Positions 34,752-43,340 of a stretch of DNA of 64,000 nucleotides are shown here, piece by piece; within the stretch, counting starts at the first letter, position 1; every line of letters starts with the position of its first letter. The notes under the pieces are model-generated. The model made no database searches, was not told the DNA's origin, and worked only from the letters and a program-made list of their open reading frames with translations. Location of the stretch: positions 434,001-498,000 of the forward strand of contig OZ223194.1 of NCBI GenBank assembly GCA_965140355.1, in the 5' to 3' direction. Position numbers and translations under genes: made by a program. Source of the DNA: Acetobacterium sp965140355 (GTDB lineage: Bacteria > Bacillota > Clostridia > Eubacteriales > Eubacteriaceae).

Positions 34752-35042
34752 TTATACGCCTTCGAAGAATTGAATACCCTTACTTCCAGGTGTTAACTTC
34801 ACGATGGCTTTTTTCCAATCTGATCTTCGACCAACGAAACGTCCGGTTCTTTTCAGTTTGCCTTTCATATTCATCGTGCTTACTTTTTCAACTTCAACAC
34901 CGAATATGACTTCAACCGCATTCTTTATCTCAATTTTATTAGCTCTCTTATCCACTTTAAAGGTGAATTTTTTCTCTTCAGCATCAGCCATACTACGTTC
35001 GGTAATAACTGGCTTGATGATAATATCGCGAGGATTTTTCAT
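34752..35042 (-). CDS. rplW: 50S ribosomal protein L23
   Basis: A 96-residue L23 at the tunnel exit, where signal recognition particle and trigger factor dock. PRDIIIKPVITERSM at the start and GRFVGRRSDWKKAIVKL are diagnostic. Its ATG overlaps the rplD stop (TAATG). Confidence 0.97.
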   Translation of the reverse strand: MKNPRDIIIKPVITERSMADAEEKKFTFKVDKRANKIEIKNAVEVIFGVEVEKVSTMNMKGKLKRTGRFVGRRSDWKKAIVKLTPGSKGIQFFEGV

Positions 35043-35662
35043 TATGCGTATACCTCCTCAATTTTTTCTAATGCTTCCTGAGTCATGATCAAAACGTCAT
35101 ATTTCAACATATCATATACGTTTAATTCACTAACTGTCGTCGTTGCAACTTTAGGAATATTGTTCGCCGAACGAATAACCGCTTCGTTGTTATCTGGCAG
35201 TACAATCAAAGCTTTTTGAGCATTGATATTGTTTAGTACCGAAATCATTTCTTTCGTTTTTGGTGCTTCCATCACTAACTGATTCAACACGCGAATTTCA
35301 TTTTCCAGCACCTTGGCAGAAAACACTGATTTAATCGCCAACGTTCTAACTTTTTTGTTAACCTTTTTGCTGTAATCTCTCGATTTTGGTGCAAAAATCA
35401 CACCGCCGCCTTTCCACAATGGAGATCGGATGGTACCGGCACGAGCCCGGCCTGTTCCTTTTTGTCTCCAGGGTTTACGACCACCGCCGCGGACTTCGGA
35501 TCGAGTCAAGGCGGAACGTGTTCCCTGTCGTCTATTTGCAAGTAGTGCGACCACTACTTCATGTACTACGTGTTCGTTGGGTTCGATTCCGAAGATTCCT
35601 TCGCTTAATTCGACATCACCAACAACATTTCCTTTTACATCTAAAACGTCAATTTTAGGCAT
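35042..35662 (-). CDS. rplD: 50S ribosomal protein L4
   Basis: A 206-residue L4. The extended loop (GGGRKPWRQKGTGRARAGT, about residues 62-80) reaches into the exit tunnel. In other bacteria L4 represses the S10 operon; whether it does so here through the leader at 36684-36930 is unknown. Overlaps rplW by one base. Confidence 0.97.
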   Translation of the reverse strand: MPKIDVLDVKGNVVGDVELSEGIFGIEPNEHVVHEVVVALLANRRQGTRSALTRSEVRGGGRKPWRQKGTGRARAGTIRSPLWKGGGVIFAPKSRDYSKKVNKKVRTLAIKSVFSAKVLENEIRVLNQLVMEAPKTKEMISVLNNINAQKALIVLPDNNEAVIRSANNIPKVATTTVSELNVYDMLKYDVLIMTQEALEKIEEVYA

Positions 35663-35691
35663 TTGATTTCCTCCTTTCAGGCTTGATTTTT

Positions 35692-36321
35692 TTATGCTTT
35701 AACACTGCTTTTAATTGTAACAACTGCTCCTTTAACGCCTGGTACCGCACCTTTAATTAAGAGTACATTGTTTTCAGCATCAACTTTAACAACTTCTAAG
35801 TTAACTGCAGTTACATTTTTATTTCCCATTTGACCAGGAAGTTTCTTGCCCTTAAATACTCTCGAAGGCGAAGAAGACGCTCCCATGGAACCTGGTCTTC
35901 GGTGATATTTGGAGCCATGAGCCATGGGTCCACGGGATTGGCCATGGCGTTTAATAACCCCTTGGAAACCCTTACCTTTTGATGTTCCTGAAATATCAAC
36001 GCGTTCTCCAGCTTCAAACACATCAGCCTGAATTAATTGACCGGTTTCATAACTTGCAAAATCATCAAGTTTGAATTCCCGGATTATTTTTTTAAACTCG
36101 ACACTGTTCTTTGTATAATGTCCTTTTAATGGTTTTGTCATAAGACGTTCTTTGGCTTCGCCAAACGCCAGTTGTACGGCTTCATAGCCATCTGTTTCGA
36201 TCGTTTTCTTTTGGAGCACAACACAAGGGCCGGCTTCAACCACGGTCACAGGAATAACTGTTCCGTTTTCAGTGAAGATCTGGGTCATTCCAATTTTTCG
36301 TCCAATAATTGCTTTTTTCAT
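35692..36321 (-). CDS. rplC: 50S ribosomal protein L3
   Basis: A 209-residue L3 starting KKAIIGRKIGMTQIFTENG, with the FQGVIKRHGQSRGPMAHGS loop (about 125-143) that approaches the A site. GAGGAAAT precedes the ATG. Normal length. Confidence 0.97.
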   Translation of the reverse strand: MKKAIIGRKIGMTQIFTENGTVIPVTVVEAGPCVVLQKKTIETDGYEAVQLAFGEAKERLMTKPLKGHYTKNSVEFKKIIREFKLDDFASYETGQLIQADVFEAGERVDISGTSKGKGFQGVIKRHGQSRGPMAHGSKYHRRPGSMGASSSPSRVFKGKKLPGQMGNKNVTAVNLEVVKVDAENNVLLIKGAVPGVKGAVVTIKSSVKA

Positions 36322-36374
36322 TATTTCCTCCTAAATATCATTGGATTGCTGCGCAATCATAATACCAATGGGGT

Positions 36375-36683
36375 CTATAGTTTGATTTCTATATCAACGC
36401 CTGCTGGTAAGTTCAATCGCATTAATGCGTCTACGGTTTTTGGTGTTGGGTTTAAAATATCAATTAACCGTTTATGTGTTCGCATTTCAAATTGCTCTCT
36501 GGAATCTTTGTACTTATGCACTGCTCGAAGAATCGTGATGATTTCTTTGTCTGTTGGCAGTGGCACTGGTCCAGATACGCTCGCACCTGTTCTCTTTGCT
36601 GTTTCAACAATTCGTTCAGCCGATTGATCTAATAGTTTATGATCAAACGCTTTTAATCTGATTCTAATTTTTTGTTTTGCCAT
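36375..36683 (-). CDS. rpsJ: 30S ribosomal protein S10
   Basis: A 102-residue S10, first gene of the S10 operon. KIRIRLKAFDHKLLDQSAE and the end LNLPAGVDIEIKL are diagnostic. S10 also joins the Nus antitermination complex. GGAGG precedes the ATG; the stop is TAG. Confidence 0.97.
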   Translation of the reverse strand: MAKQKIRIRLKAFDHKLLDQSAERIVETAKRTGASVSGPVPLPTDKEIITILRAVHKYKDSREQFEMRTHKRLIDILNPTPKTVDALMRLNLPAGVDIEIKL

Positions 36684-36929
36684 ACCTAAATTTTACCTCC
36701 TTATCAATTTTTACTCGTCATTTAGGTACTCCAACCACTTGTCAACCCATCCGGGTGTTTCATCTATATTTTTTTTTGCAAAACGACCGTGTCATTTCGC
36801 AAAAATCAGATGATTTTCGTGGTTGTCGTCCGATTCAAAGATCGTGACATACTCCATGGGAAAAACCTGCCTAAGGCGACAGCAACCTCTCACTTCATCG
36901 CAGAGTGTCAACCTTTCACATTATACAAG
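36684..36929 (-). promoter_or_regulatory. Leader region of the S10 operon
   Basis: No gene is seen in the 320 bases between rpsJ and degV. On the minus strand there is a TTGACA at about 36739-36744 with a poor -10, another TTGACA near 36907-36912, and between them a foldable segment at about 36780-36833 in which AACGACC pairs with GGTTGTCGT around an inner AAAATCA/TGATTTT hairpin. This is a candidate for ribosomal-protein feedback control, but I cannot name the binder. Confidence 0.4.
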
Positions 36930-36959
36930 AAAAAAAACGCTTTGGCAAGCGTTTTTTTA
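36930..36959. terminator. Bidirectional terminator after degV
   Basis: A 12-bp stem AAAAAAACGCTT/AAGCGTTTTTTT with a TGGC loop. On the minus strand it ends degV and isolates the S10 operon from it. Confidence 0.85.
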
Positions 36960-37003
36960 TTATTTATTTGATTTGACAACTATTTTCATCTTTTATCTTT
37001 TCA

Positions 37004-37870
37004 TCACTTTAGGATCTCTTCTGGCGGAGCATCCAGAAAATAAATCCCCGTTCCTTGCAATCCTAAATGAGCAGCCAGGACACAACCAATTGGAACTGGT
37101 TCTATTTTTTCGACGCCCATCAAACGCAGTGCTTTTTCATATTCTTCGACCGGTTTCATCGAACCGGTATAAGCAATACCAACATTCTGATCAAGATAAT
37201 TACCGATATTTGCCGCCGTTTTTTCAATCACCACGCTTTGAGCTTTTTTACTGCCCCGCGATTTACCAATGATTTTCAACTCACCATCTTCAACCGATAC
37301 AATCGGATGAATTTTCAAAAACCCGCCAACGACGGCGGTCCCTTTTGATACGCGTCCGCCCATATACAGCCAATTTAAATCTTCAATACTGAAATAAAAA
37401 TGGGCATGCGGAATTAATTTTAAAGCCGCTTGTTCCAAATAATCCAAATCTTTACCCGCATCGATTAATCGCAATAATTCCGTCGCGATTACCGCGATAC
37501 TGCCACCACTATGCAAACTATCGACTATCTTGCACTTAAAATCTGGATATTCCGCTTTGATGTCTTTTAAAACCAGGCCTGCCGTTTCATAACTTCCCGA
37601 AAGCCGTGATGAAAAAGAAAGATACAAACATTCTGTGCCTTCACTGGCGTTTTTATTGAAATATTCGACAAAGTCTCCCGGATTTACCTGAGAGGTTTTG
37701 GGAACAATTCCTTGTTCCATAAATTTATTCATACTATCAAGATCAATCTCCCGTTTATCGCGATAAGCGGTTCCCTCAATAATAACATTTAACGATACCA
37801 TATCCAATTGGGGATGGTTTATAAACTCTTTTGGCAAATCACACATACTATCAACTAAAAGTCTTATCAT
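37004..37870 (-). CDS. DegV family fatty-acid-binding protein
   Basis: A 288-residue DegV protein (EDD fold). Visible marks are LVDSMCDLP at the start, TSQVNPGDF (about residue 60), SSRLSGSYE and the DSLHSGGS loop. DegV proteins hold a fatty acid, and FakB-type members deliver it to the kinase FakA; no fakA is in the window, so the partner is unknown. It lies alone between the tuf terminator and the S10 operon. Confidence 0.88.
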   Translation of the reverse strand: MIRLLVDSMCDLPKEFINHPQLDMVSLNVIIEGTAYRDKREIDLDSMNKFMEQGIVPKTSQVNPGDFVEYFNKNASEGTECLYLSFSSRLSGSYETAGLVLKDIKAEYPDFKCKIVDSLHSGGSIAVIATELLRLIDAGKDLDYLEQAALKLIPHAHFYFSIEDLNWLYMGGRVSKGTAVVGGFLKIHPIVSVEDGELKIIGKSRGSKKAQSVVIEKTAANIGNYLDQNVGIAYTGSMKPVEEYEKALRLMGVEKIEPVPIGCVLAAHLGLQGTGIYFLDAPPEEILK

Positions 37871-38161
37871 TTTCGTTTCTTTCCGTTTCTTAACGATCCT
37901 CGTTGCAAGAATTATTATATTTTTTTCGTAGATCTCCTGTACCTGGCCCAGACTTTCAAATACTCAAGTTTAGGATTTTATTTAACCAGATTAAATAAAA
38001 TATTTTCAGCGGTATTAATTTGATTGTCATATTAAAAACGCATTTTCAAACATCGCATCATCACTTTTCGATTTTAAACACCTGCTGCTAAATAATACCA
38101 CAAAAAACAACTTTTTTTCACTAAATATTATTTTTCTAAACTTTTAATTATTTTCACAAGC
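37871..38161. other. AT-rich intergenic region between degV and tuf
   Basis: No gene is visible. It holds an AT-only inverted repeat (TTTATTTAA/TTAAATAAA, about 37978-38000) and, on the minus strand, a TATAAT near 37912-37917 that may be the degV -10; the -35 is weak. Confidence 0.4.
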
Positions 38162-38193
38162 AAAAAACCGTCTCTCAATGAGAGGCGGTTTTA
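38162..38193 (-). terminator. Terminator of tuf
   Basis: Minus-strand stem of about ten pairs (AAACCGCCTCTC with GAGAGACGGTTT), followed by six Ts, about 85 bases after the tuf stop. Confidence 0.8.
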
Positions 38194-38276
38194 TATAGTA
38201 GAGATTGCGGATTAATGGAAAATATCCGATCGGGTATTTATTTTAAAATCTGCATTAGCTACCATACTGTTTTATC

Positions 38277-39470
38277 CTAGTCAGCCAACATTTTTGCAAC
38301 AACTCCAGATCCAACGGTACGTCCGCCTTCACGAATAGCAAAACGTAAACCTTCTTCGATCGCGATTGGTGTGATCAGAGTAATTTCCATTTGAACGTTA
38401 TCCCCCGGCATTACCATTTCAACGCCTTCCGGTAACTTGATGACACCTGTTACGTCTGTTGTACGGAAATAGAATTGTGGTCGATATCCGTCAAAGAATG
38501 GGGTATGACGGCCACCTTCTTCTTTGGTTAAGACATATACTTCTGATGTATAATGGGTATGTGGTTTAATTGAACCTGGTTTAGCCAATACTTGACCACG
38601 TTCGATTTGAGTCCGATCAACTCCACGTAGTAAAGCACCAACGTTATCGCCTGATCGACCTTCGTCGAGTAATTTTCTGAACATTTCAATCCCGGTTACA
38701 ACCGTTTTTCGAACATCATGAATCCCCACGATTTCAACTTCTTCGCCAACTTTTACAACCCCACGCTCAATACGTCCGGTAGCAACCGTTCCCCGGCCAG
38801 TAATTGAGAACACATCTTCGACGGGCATTAAGAATGGTTTGTCAGTATCCCGAACCGGTGCTGGAATCCATTCATCAACAGCTGTCATCAGTTCAACAAT
38901 TTTGTCGGCCCAAGGACCATCTGGATCTTCTAATGCTTTTAAAGCGGAACCTGCAATGATTGGTGTATCATCACCTGGGAAATCATATTCGTCTAATAAC
39001 TCACGAACTTCCATTTCAACTAATTCCAGTAATTCTTCGTCATCAACCATATCAACTTTGTTTAAGAAAACAATGATGTATGGTACGCCTACCTGACGGC
39101 TTAACAGAATATGTTCACGAGTTTGTGGCATCGGACCATCAGCAGCACTAACAACCAGGATTGCGCCATCCATTTGAGCTGCACCAGTGATCATGTTCTT
39201 AACATAATCGGCATGTCCCGGGCAGTCTACATGAGCGTAGTGACGATTTGCCGTTTCATATTCAACATGAGCTGTTGAAATCGTGATTCCACGTTCTCTT
39301 TCTTCTGGCGCTTTATCGATATTTTCAAATGCGACAGCTTCTCCGGTACCAAATCGTTTGTTTAATACGGATGTGATTGCTGCTGTTAATGTTGTTTTAC
39401 CATGATCGACGTGGCCAATTGTTCCAACATTTACATGTGGCTTATTTCTTTCAAATTTTGACTTTGCCAT
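38277..39470 (-). CDS. tuf: Elongation factor Tu
   Basis: A 397-residue EF-Tu that brings aminoacyl-tRNA to the ribosome. G1 is GHVDHGKTT (residues 18-26), G3 DCPGHADY, G4 NKVD; domains 2 and 3 follow at normal length. AAGGAG precedes the ATG. The stop is TAG. It lies 70 bases after tRNA-Thr and is transcribed with tRNA-Tyr and tRNA-Thr from the promoter at 39739-39767. It is not next to fusA here. Confidence 0.98.
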   Translation of the reverse strand: MAKSKFERNKPHVNVGTIGHVDHGKTTLTAAITSVLNKRFGTGEAVAFENIDKAPEERERGITISTAHVEYETANRHYAHVDCPGHADYVKNMITGAAQMDGAILVVSAADGPMPQTREHILLSRQVGVPYIIVFLNKVDMVDDEELLELVEMEVRELLDEYDFPGDDTPIIAGSALKALEDPDGPWADKIVELMTAVDEWIPAPVRDTDKPFLMPVEDVFSITGRGTVATGRIERGVVKVGEEVEIVGIHDVRKTVVTGIEMFRKLLDEGRSGDNVGALLRGVDRTQIERGQVLAKPGSIKPHTHYTSEVYVLTKEEGGRHTPFFDGYRPQFYFRTTDVTGVIKLPEGVEMVMPGDNVQMEITLITPIAIEEGLRFAIREGGRTVGSGVVAKMLAD

Positions 39471-39540
39471 TTGTATTCTCCTTAAAAATCTAAAAATTAT
39501 CGTTTCACTAATATGTCAATTTTAATTTGTGATATAAAAA

Positions 39541-39616
39541 TGGAGCCCTCATCCGGATTTGAACCGGAGACCCCCACCTTACCATGGTGGTGCTCTACCT
39601 ACTGAGCTATGAGGGC
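39541..39616 (-). tRNA. tRNA-Thr (GGT)
   Basis: A 76-base cloverleaf with encoded CCA. The anticodon loop ATGGTAA gives GGT, and the acceptor is GCCCTCA/TGAGGGC. It lies between tRNA-Tyr and tuf. Confidence 0.95.
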
Positions 39617-39629
39617 TCTATAACAAAAA

Positions 39630-39714
39630 TGGTGGGAGAAGATGGATTCGAACCATCGTAGACGTCGTCAACGGATTTACAGTCCGCCCCCTTTAGCCAC
39701 TCGGGCATTCTCCC
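39630..39714 (-). tRNA. tRNA-Tyr (GTA), copy 1
   Basis: An 85-base class II tRNA with a long variable arm, anticodon GTA and encoded CCA. It differs from the copy at 54971 by one base in the variable arm. Confidence 0.95.
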
Positions 39715-39738
39715 ACTTGCTTATTAATCAGCCTCTCT

Positions 39739-39767
39739 ATAATAATTTGTTTTCGTTTTTTTGTCAA
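39739..39767 (-). promoter_or_regulatory. Promoter of tRNA-Tyr-tRNA-Thr-tuf
   Basis: TTGACA (39762-39767), 17 bases, then TATTAT (39739-39744) on the minus strand. It lies immediately after sigH and about 25 bases before tRNA-Tyr. Confidence 0.8.
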
Positions 39768-39774
39768 CTGTTTT

Positions 39775-40383
39775 TTACAATCTTTTACCAATTTTTTTCC
39801 GAATTCGTTGTAACGCATTATCAACTGATTTATTGCTACACTCAAGTACCTCAGAGATTTCTAAGTATGACGCCCCCTGAATATAATACGAGAGTACTTT
39901 TTTTTCATAACTGGATAATTCTCTTTTAACATCAAGCATCAGTTGTTCCAATTCTTCTTCTTTAATTAACTCGGCCCCCGGTTCGACACTTTTCTTAGCC
40001 GCCAAGCGATCAATAATAATATTATGGGGTTCTTCTTCAGAGACCGCCGCGTAAATCGAGACAGAATTGTTCAACAGCATATGTTTTTGACGATTTGCCG
40101 AACTGATTGCGGTTTGGATTTGACGTTCAATACAAAGATTGGCAAAAGTCGAAAAGCGGGCATCCCGATCTGGTTTAAAATCCCAAATTGCTTTTAGCAA
40201 ACCAATCATCCCTTCTTGGATCAGGTCTTCATTATCCCCACCCACTAAATAATAAGCTCGTGCCCGGATCAGTACAATTTTGCGGTATTTTTCCAATAAA
40301 AACTCTTCCGCTTCCTTATCCCCTGACTGCGCCCGTTTCACCAAGTCGGATTCTAATTTTTTTTCGTTGTTTTTATTTTCCAT
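39775..40383 (-). CDS. sigH: RNA polymerase sigma factor SigH (sigma-70 family)
   Basis: A 202-residue sigma factor. Region 2 is at about 15-90 (DLIQEGMIGLLKAIWDFKPD, then FSTFANLCIERQIQTA) and region 4 at about 150-200 (YLEISEVLECSNKSVDNALQ). The length and the link to yacP and rlmB match the SigH/Spo0H group that controls the transition phase and early sporulation in Firmicutes. It lies 12 bases after yacP, at the end of the rlmB-yacP-sigH unit. Confidence 0.9.
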   Translation of the reverse strand: MENKNNEKKLESDLVKRAQSGDKEAEEFLLEKYRKIVLIRARAYYLVGGDNEDLIQEGMIGLLKAIWDFKPDRDARFSTFANLCIERQIQTAISSANRQKHMLLNNSVSIYAAVSEEEPHNIIIDRLAAKKSVEPGAELIKEEELEQLMLDVKRELSSYEKKVLSYYIQGASYLEISEVLECSNKSVDNALQRIRKKIGKRL

Positions 40384-40395
40384 TTGTTCCCCGTG

Positions 40396-40908
40396 TTATT
40401 CTTTGATCCGCATTTTATTAAATTGATCAAGGGTATCCTCATCTAAAAAGTCACTTAATTTAACCCCTTGCGACTGACTGTCTTTTTTCTTTTTTTCTCT
40501 GAAATTTTGCTGCGTCGCTTCCATATCCTGGATCAGTTCCCGCACCGGCACCCGCTCAGCCCCACTGGCCATGACCATTTGTTGTAACGCAAAGTCTGAC
40601 GTTACTACCCGCACGTTAAGTGAATTAGATAAACGGTAAACCAATTTTTCGATATAGCTATCAGCAGTTTTGTTTTTTTCTGTAAAAACAACTTTAATGC
40701 GTCCCACAAACGTTTCTCTTTGCTCAAACGATTGCTGTTGATAAGCATCGAAAACAAGGATGGTTTCCCATCCTTTGAATCCGCTATAACCATTTAAATC
40801 ATCAATTAATTTTATTCTGGCCTCTTCCAATTGGATCTCGGAAAGGCGTTTTAAATCATCTGAACCATGGATAACGTTATAGCCATCCACAATTAATATA
40901 GTTTTCAT
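40396..40908 (-). CDS. NYN-domain protein YacP (Rae1-like ribonuclease)
   Basis: A 170-residue PIN-like nuclease family protein: ILIVDGYNVIHG at the start with the first acidic residue, then an Asp-rich site around TADSYIEKL and RVVTSDFALQ. Bacillus Rae1 cleaves mRNA in the ribosomal A site; the same role here is inference. Its ATG overlaps the rlmB stop (ATGA). It is followed by sigH. Confidence 0.85.
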   Translation of the reverse strand: MKTILIVDGYNVIHGSDDLKRLSEIQLEEARIKLIDDLNGYSGFKGWETILVFDAYQQQSFEQRETFVGRIKVVFTEKNKTADSYIEKLVYRLSNSLNVRVVTSDFALQQMVMASGAERVPVRELIQDMEATQQNFREKKKKDSQSQGVKLSDFLDEDTLDQFNKMRIKE

Positions 40909-41930
40909 TGGAATCGTTGTTTAGCCGCCTCGGCAAGAATAATGGCAGCTGCTGCTGAAGCATTAAACGATTCAATGTCGCCATAGGTTGGAATAGAGAC
41001 GGAAAAATCACATTGTTTTTTGATATTCGCACTGATTCCCGTACCTTCATTTCCGATAACAATAGCCAATGCCCCTTTGTAGTCGGCTTTGTAATAAGGG
41101 TTTTCGCCCATATCGGTAGCCATGATCCAGAAATCCTTTTTCTTAAGTTCTTCGATCGTTTGGCTGATATTGGTAACCTTCACAATTGGGGTATGGGATA
41201 TCGCTCCCGATGAAGCTTTTACTGAAACCGCCGTTAACGAAGCAGAGCGGCGATTCGGAATAATCACGCCATCGACCCCACAAAGATTTGCACTTCGGAC
41301 AATCGCACCCAAATTATGGGGATCAGTAAGATGATCCAAAATGACAATCAATGGTTCGCGTTTTTTTGCTTTAGCGTGATCAAGAATATCCTGAATATTA
41401 CTGTATGGGAATGGTGCCATCAGCGCTACAATGCCTTGATGGACCTGGCCATCGGCCAAATAATCTAATTTTGCTTTTTCGACTGAATGAATAATGATGT
41501 TCTTTTTTTTGGCGGCATCCATTATTTTTTTTAGGACATGATCGGTGTTGTCTTTCAAAACCAACAGCTTATCCATTTCTTGATCGGATCGCAACGCTTC
41601 CATAACCGGATTTTTTCCGACAATAACAAACGTTTCTTCGGTAACGCCCTCATCTTCACGATTATATCCGTCAAACTTGCGTTGCGGTTTACGATCATCA
41701 TAACGGCGCGACCCCCGTTCTTCATTTTGACCGCGGGAGGCATATTTACGAGGCTTTTTATCGTCCTGTTTTCCACGCTCCTCGAAATTCCGGCTATTCT
41801 TTTCAGCTTTGGCGCCGCGTTCCTCAAATTGACGCGGTTTTTTATCACCCTTTAGCTCGTCTTTTTTTTTGCTGCGAGGCTTATCATTTTTTTTACTGCT
41901 GTTCGATCGACCATTTGATATCCGTTTCAT
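40905..41930 (-). CDS. rlmB: 23S rRNA 2'-O-methyltransferase RlmB (TrmH/SpoU family)
   Basis: A 341-residue enzyme. Residues ~1-95 are a charged, repetitive, probably disordered extension with repeated EERG units. Then comes the substrate-binding domain (from FVIVGKNPVMEAL, about 100) and the SpoU domain with its knot motifs: DPHNLGAIVRSA, IVIGNEGTGIS and SFNASAAAAIIL. It should methylate the ribose of G2251 (E. coli numbering). It starts the rlmB-yacP-sigH unit. Confidence 0.9.
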   Translation of the reverse strand: MKRISNGRSNSSKKNDKPRSKKKDELKGDKKPRQFEERGAKAEKNSRNFEERGKQDDKKPRKYASRGQNEERGSRRYDDRKPQRKFDGYNREDEGVTEETFVIVGKNPVMEALRSDQEMDKLLVLKDNTDHVLKKIMDAAKKKNIIIHSVEKAKLDYLADGQVHQGIVALMAPFPYSNIQDILDHAKAKKREPLIVILDHLTDPHNLGAIVRSANLCGVDGVIIPNRRSASLTAVSVKASSGAISHTPIVKVTNISQTIEELKKKDFWIMATDMGENPYYKADYKGALAIVIGNEGTGISANIKKQCDFSVSIPTYGDIESFNASAAAAIILAEAAKQRFQ

Positions 41931-41971
41931 TTTTTCCCCTATCTTTTAATTAAAATCAATTCCGGTATTCC

Positions 41972-43192
41972 TTACCGATTTTCATTATCGGTAGTATCTT
42001 TTTTGTTACTTGTTTCGTTCCTATTGTTTAACGTTTCGACTTGATCAACTCTGCGTTTGCGCGGTGGCAATGGTCCATAATACTGATAATAATGGGTTTT
42101 AATATCACCATTATAAAGTTTTCTATTTTTAGTTGCGGCCTGACCAAAATATTTTTCAAATTTTTCATATCCGGTAATAATAAAATATGACCAATCATCC
42201 AAACTTCTGAATACTTTTCCCATATCCCGGTACAAACGCTGAATTTCTTTTTCCTCTCCGATCCGTTCCCCATAAGGCGGATTGGTAATAATCACACCGT
42301 ATTTTTTCTTGGTTGAAACGGCTTGAACCGGCAGTTTCTGAAAAGCTACCAACTCAGTCACGCCAGCCAATTCAGCATTGGTACGGGCTTGTTTGAGAGC
42401 GTCGGGATCACAGTCTGAGCCAAGCAGCAAAAATTCCTTATCGTTAATTGCCGCTTCGGCTTCTTGTCTTGCTTGTTCCCATAGATCAGCCGGTAATGCC
42501 GCCCATGTTTCCGAAACAAAATCCCGTTTCAAACCAGGAGCAATGTTTTTACCGATCATTGCGGCTTCAATAACAATCGTTCCAGATCCGCACAGCGGGT
42601 CCAGAAAAAAACGATCCGGTCGCCAATGCGACAAATAAACCAACGCCGCCGAAATGGTTTCCTTTAAGGGCGCTTCATTTCCGTATTGACGATAGCCCCG
42701 CTTATTCAGGCCCGACCCACTGGTATCAAGGGAAAGGGTGACCTCGTCTTTTAGAATTTGAATATGAATCGGGTATCGTCCGCCATTCTCTTCAAACCAA
42801 TCGACATGATATTTTGATTTCAGTCTTTCGACTACCGCTTTTTTGACAATCCGTTGACCATCCGATTTACTAAACAACGTCGATTTAACGCTGGTGATTT
42901 TTGCTGCCGGAAACTCGCCATCAACCGGAATCCAGTTTTCCCATGGCAGTGCCTTGGTTTTTTCAAAAAGTTCATCAAACGTGACCGCTTTAAAACGACC
43001 AATCTCCAAAAGCACCCGATCAGCACAGCGCAACCAGAGATTTGAGCGCGGGATCGCCTCTAATGGTGCACAGTAACGAATTTTTCCGTTCTCAACTTCC
43101 GTTACTTCGTATCCCAGTTTTTTTATTTCTTCTTTTACCACACTTTCAATTCCAAAAGCAACGGTGGCAATCAAATTTATTTTTTTCGACAT
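41972..43192 (-). CDS. THUMP-domain class I RNA methyltransferase (RlmL/YpsC-like)
   Basis: A 406-residue protein with an N-terminal ferredoxin-like/THUMP domain (about 1-155) and a Rossmann methyltransferase domain. Motif I is PLCGSGTIVIEAA (about residue 196) and the catalytic motif is TNPPYGER (about 305). The family methylates guanine N2 of 23S rRNA (G2445 in E. coli RlmL). The C-terminal tail after residue ~375 is charged. AAGGA precedes the ATG. Confidence 0.87.
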   Translation of the reverse strand: MSKKINLIATVAFGIESVVKEEIKKLGYEVTEVENGKIRYCAPLEAIPRSNLWLRCADRVLLEIGRFKAVTFDELFEKTKALPWENWIPVDGEFPAAKITSVKSTLFSKSDGQRIVKKAVVERLKSKYHVDWFEENGGRYPIHIQILKDEVTLSLDTSGSGLNKRGYRQYGNEAPLKETISAALVYLSHWRPDRFFLDPLCGSGTIVIEAAMIGKNIAPGLKRDFVSETWAALPADLWEQARQEAEAAINDKEFLLLGSDCDPDALKQARTNAELAGVTELVAFQKLPVQAVSTKKKYGVIITNPPYGERIGEEKEIQRLYRDMGKVFRSLDDWSYFIITGYEKFEKYFGQAATKNRKLYNGDIKTHYYQYYGPLPPRKRRVDQVETLNNRNETSNKKDTTDNENR

Positions 43193-43281
43193 TCAATTTT
43201 CCTTTATCATTATTTTTATAGTACGAATATTATATTGTAACATAACATCTTATTTTAACCTAATTAATACCCAATATCTAT

Positions 43282-43319
43282 AAAAAACATCGCTATATCA
43301 GATTAACATAGCGATGTTT
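43282..43319 (-). terminator. Terminator after hisS
   Basis: A 12-bp perfect stem AAACATCGCTAT/ATAGCGATGTTT with an 11-base loop, followed by Ts on the minus strand. Confidence 0.8.
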
Positions 43320-43340
43320 CGGATTTAATACCTATTTTTC

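Noticed and set aside
36684..36760. TTGACA near 36739 as the S10 operon promoter
   Set aside because: The -35 is perfect but no acceptable -10 lies at 16-18 bases, so I left it as an unassigned element in the leader.
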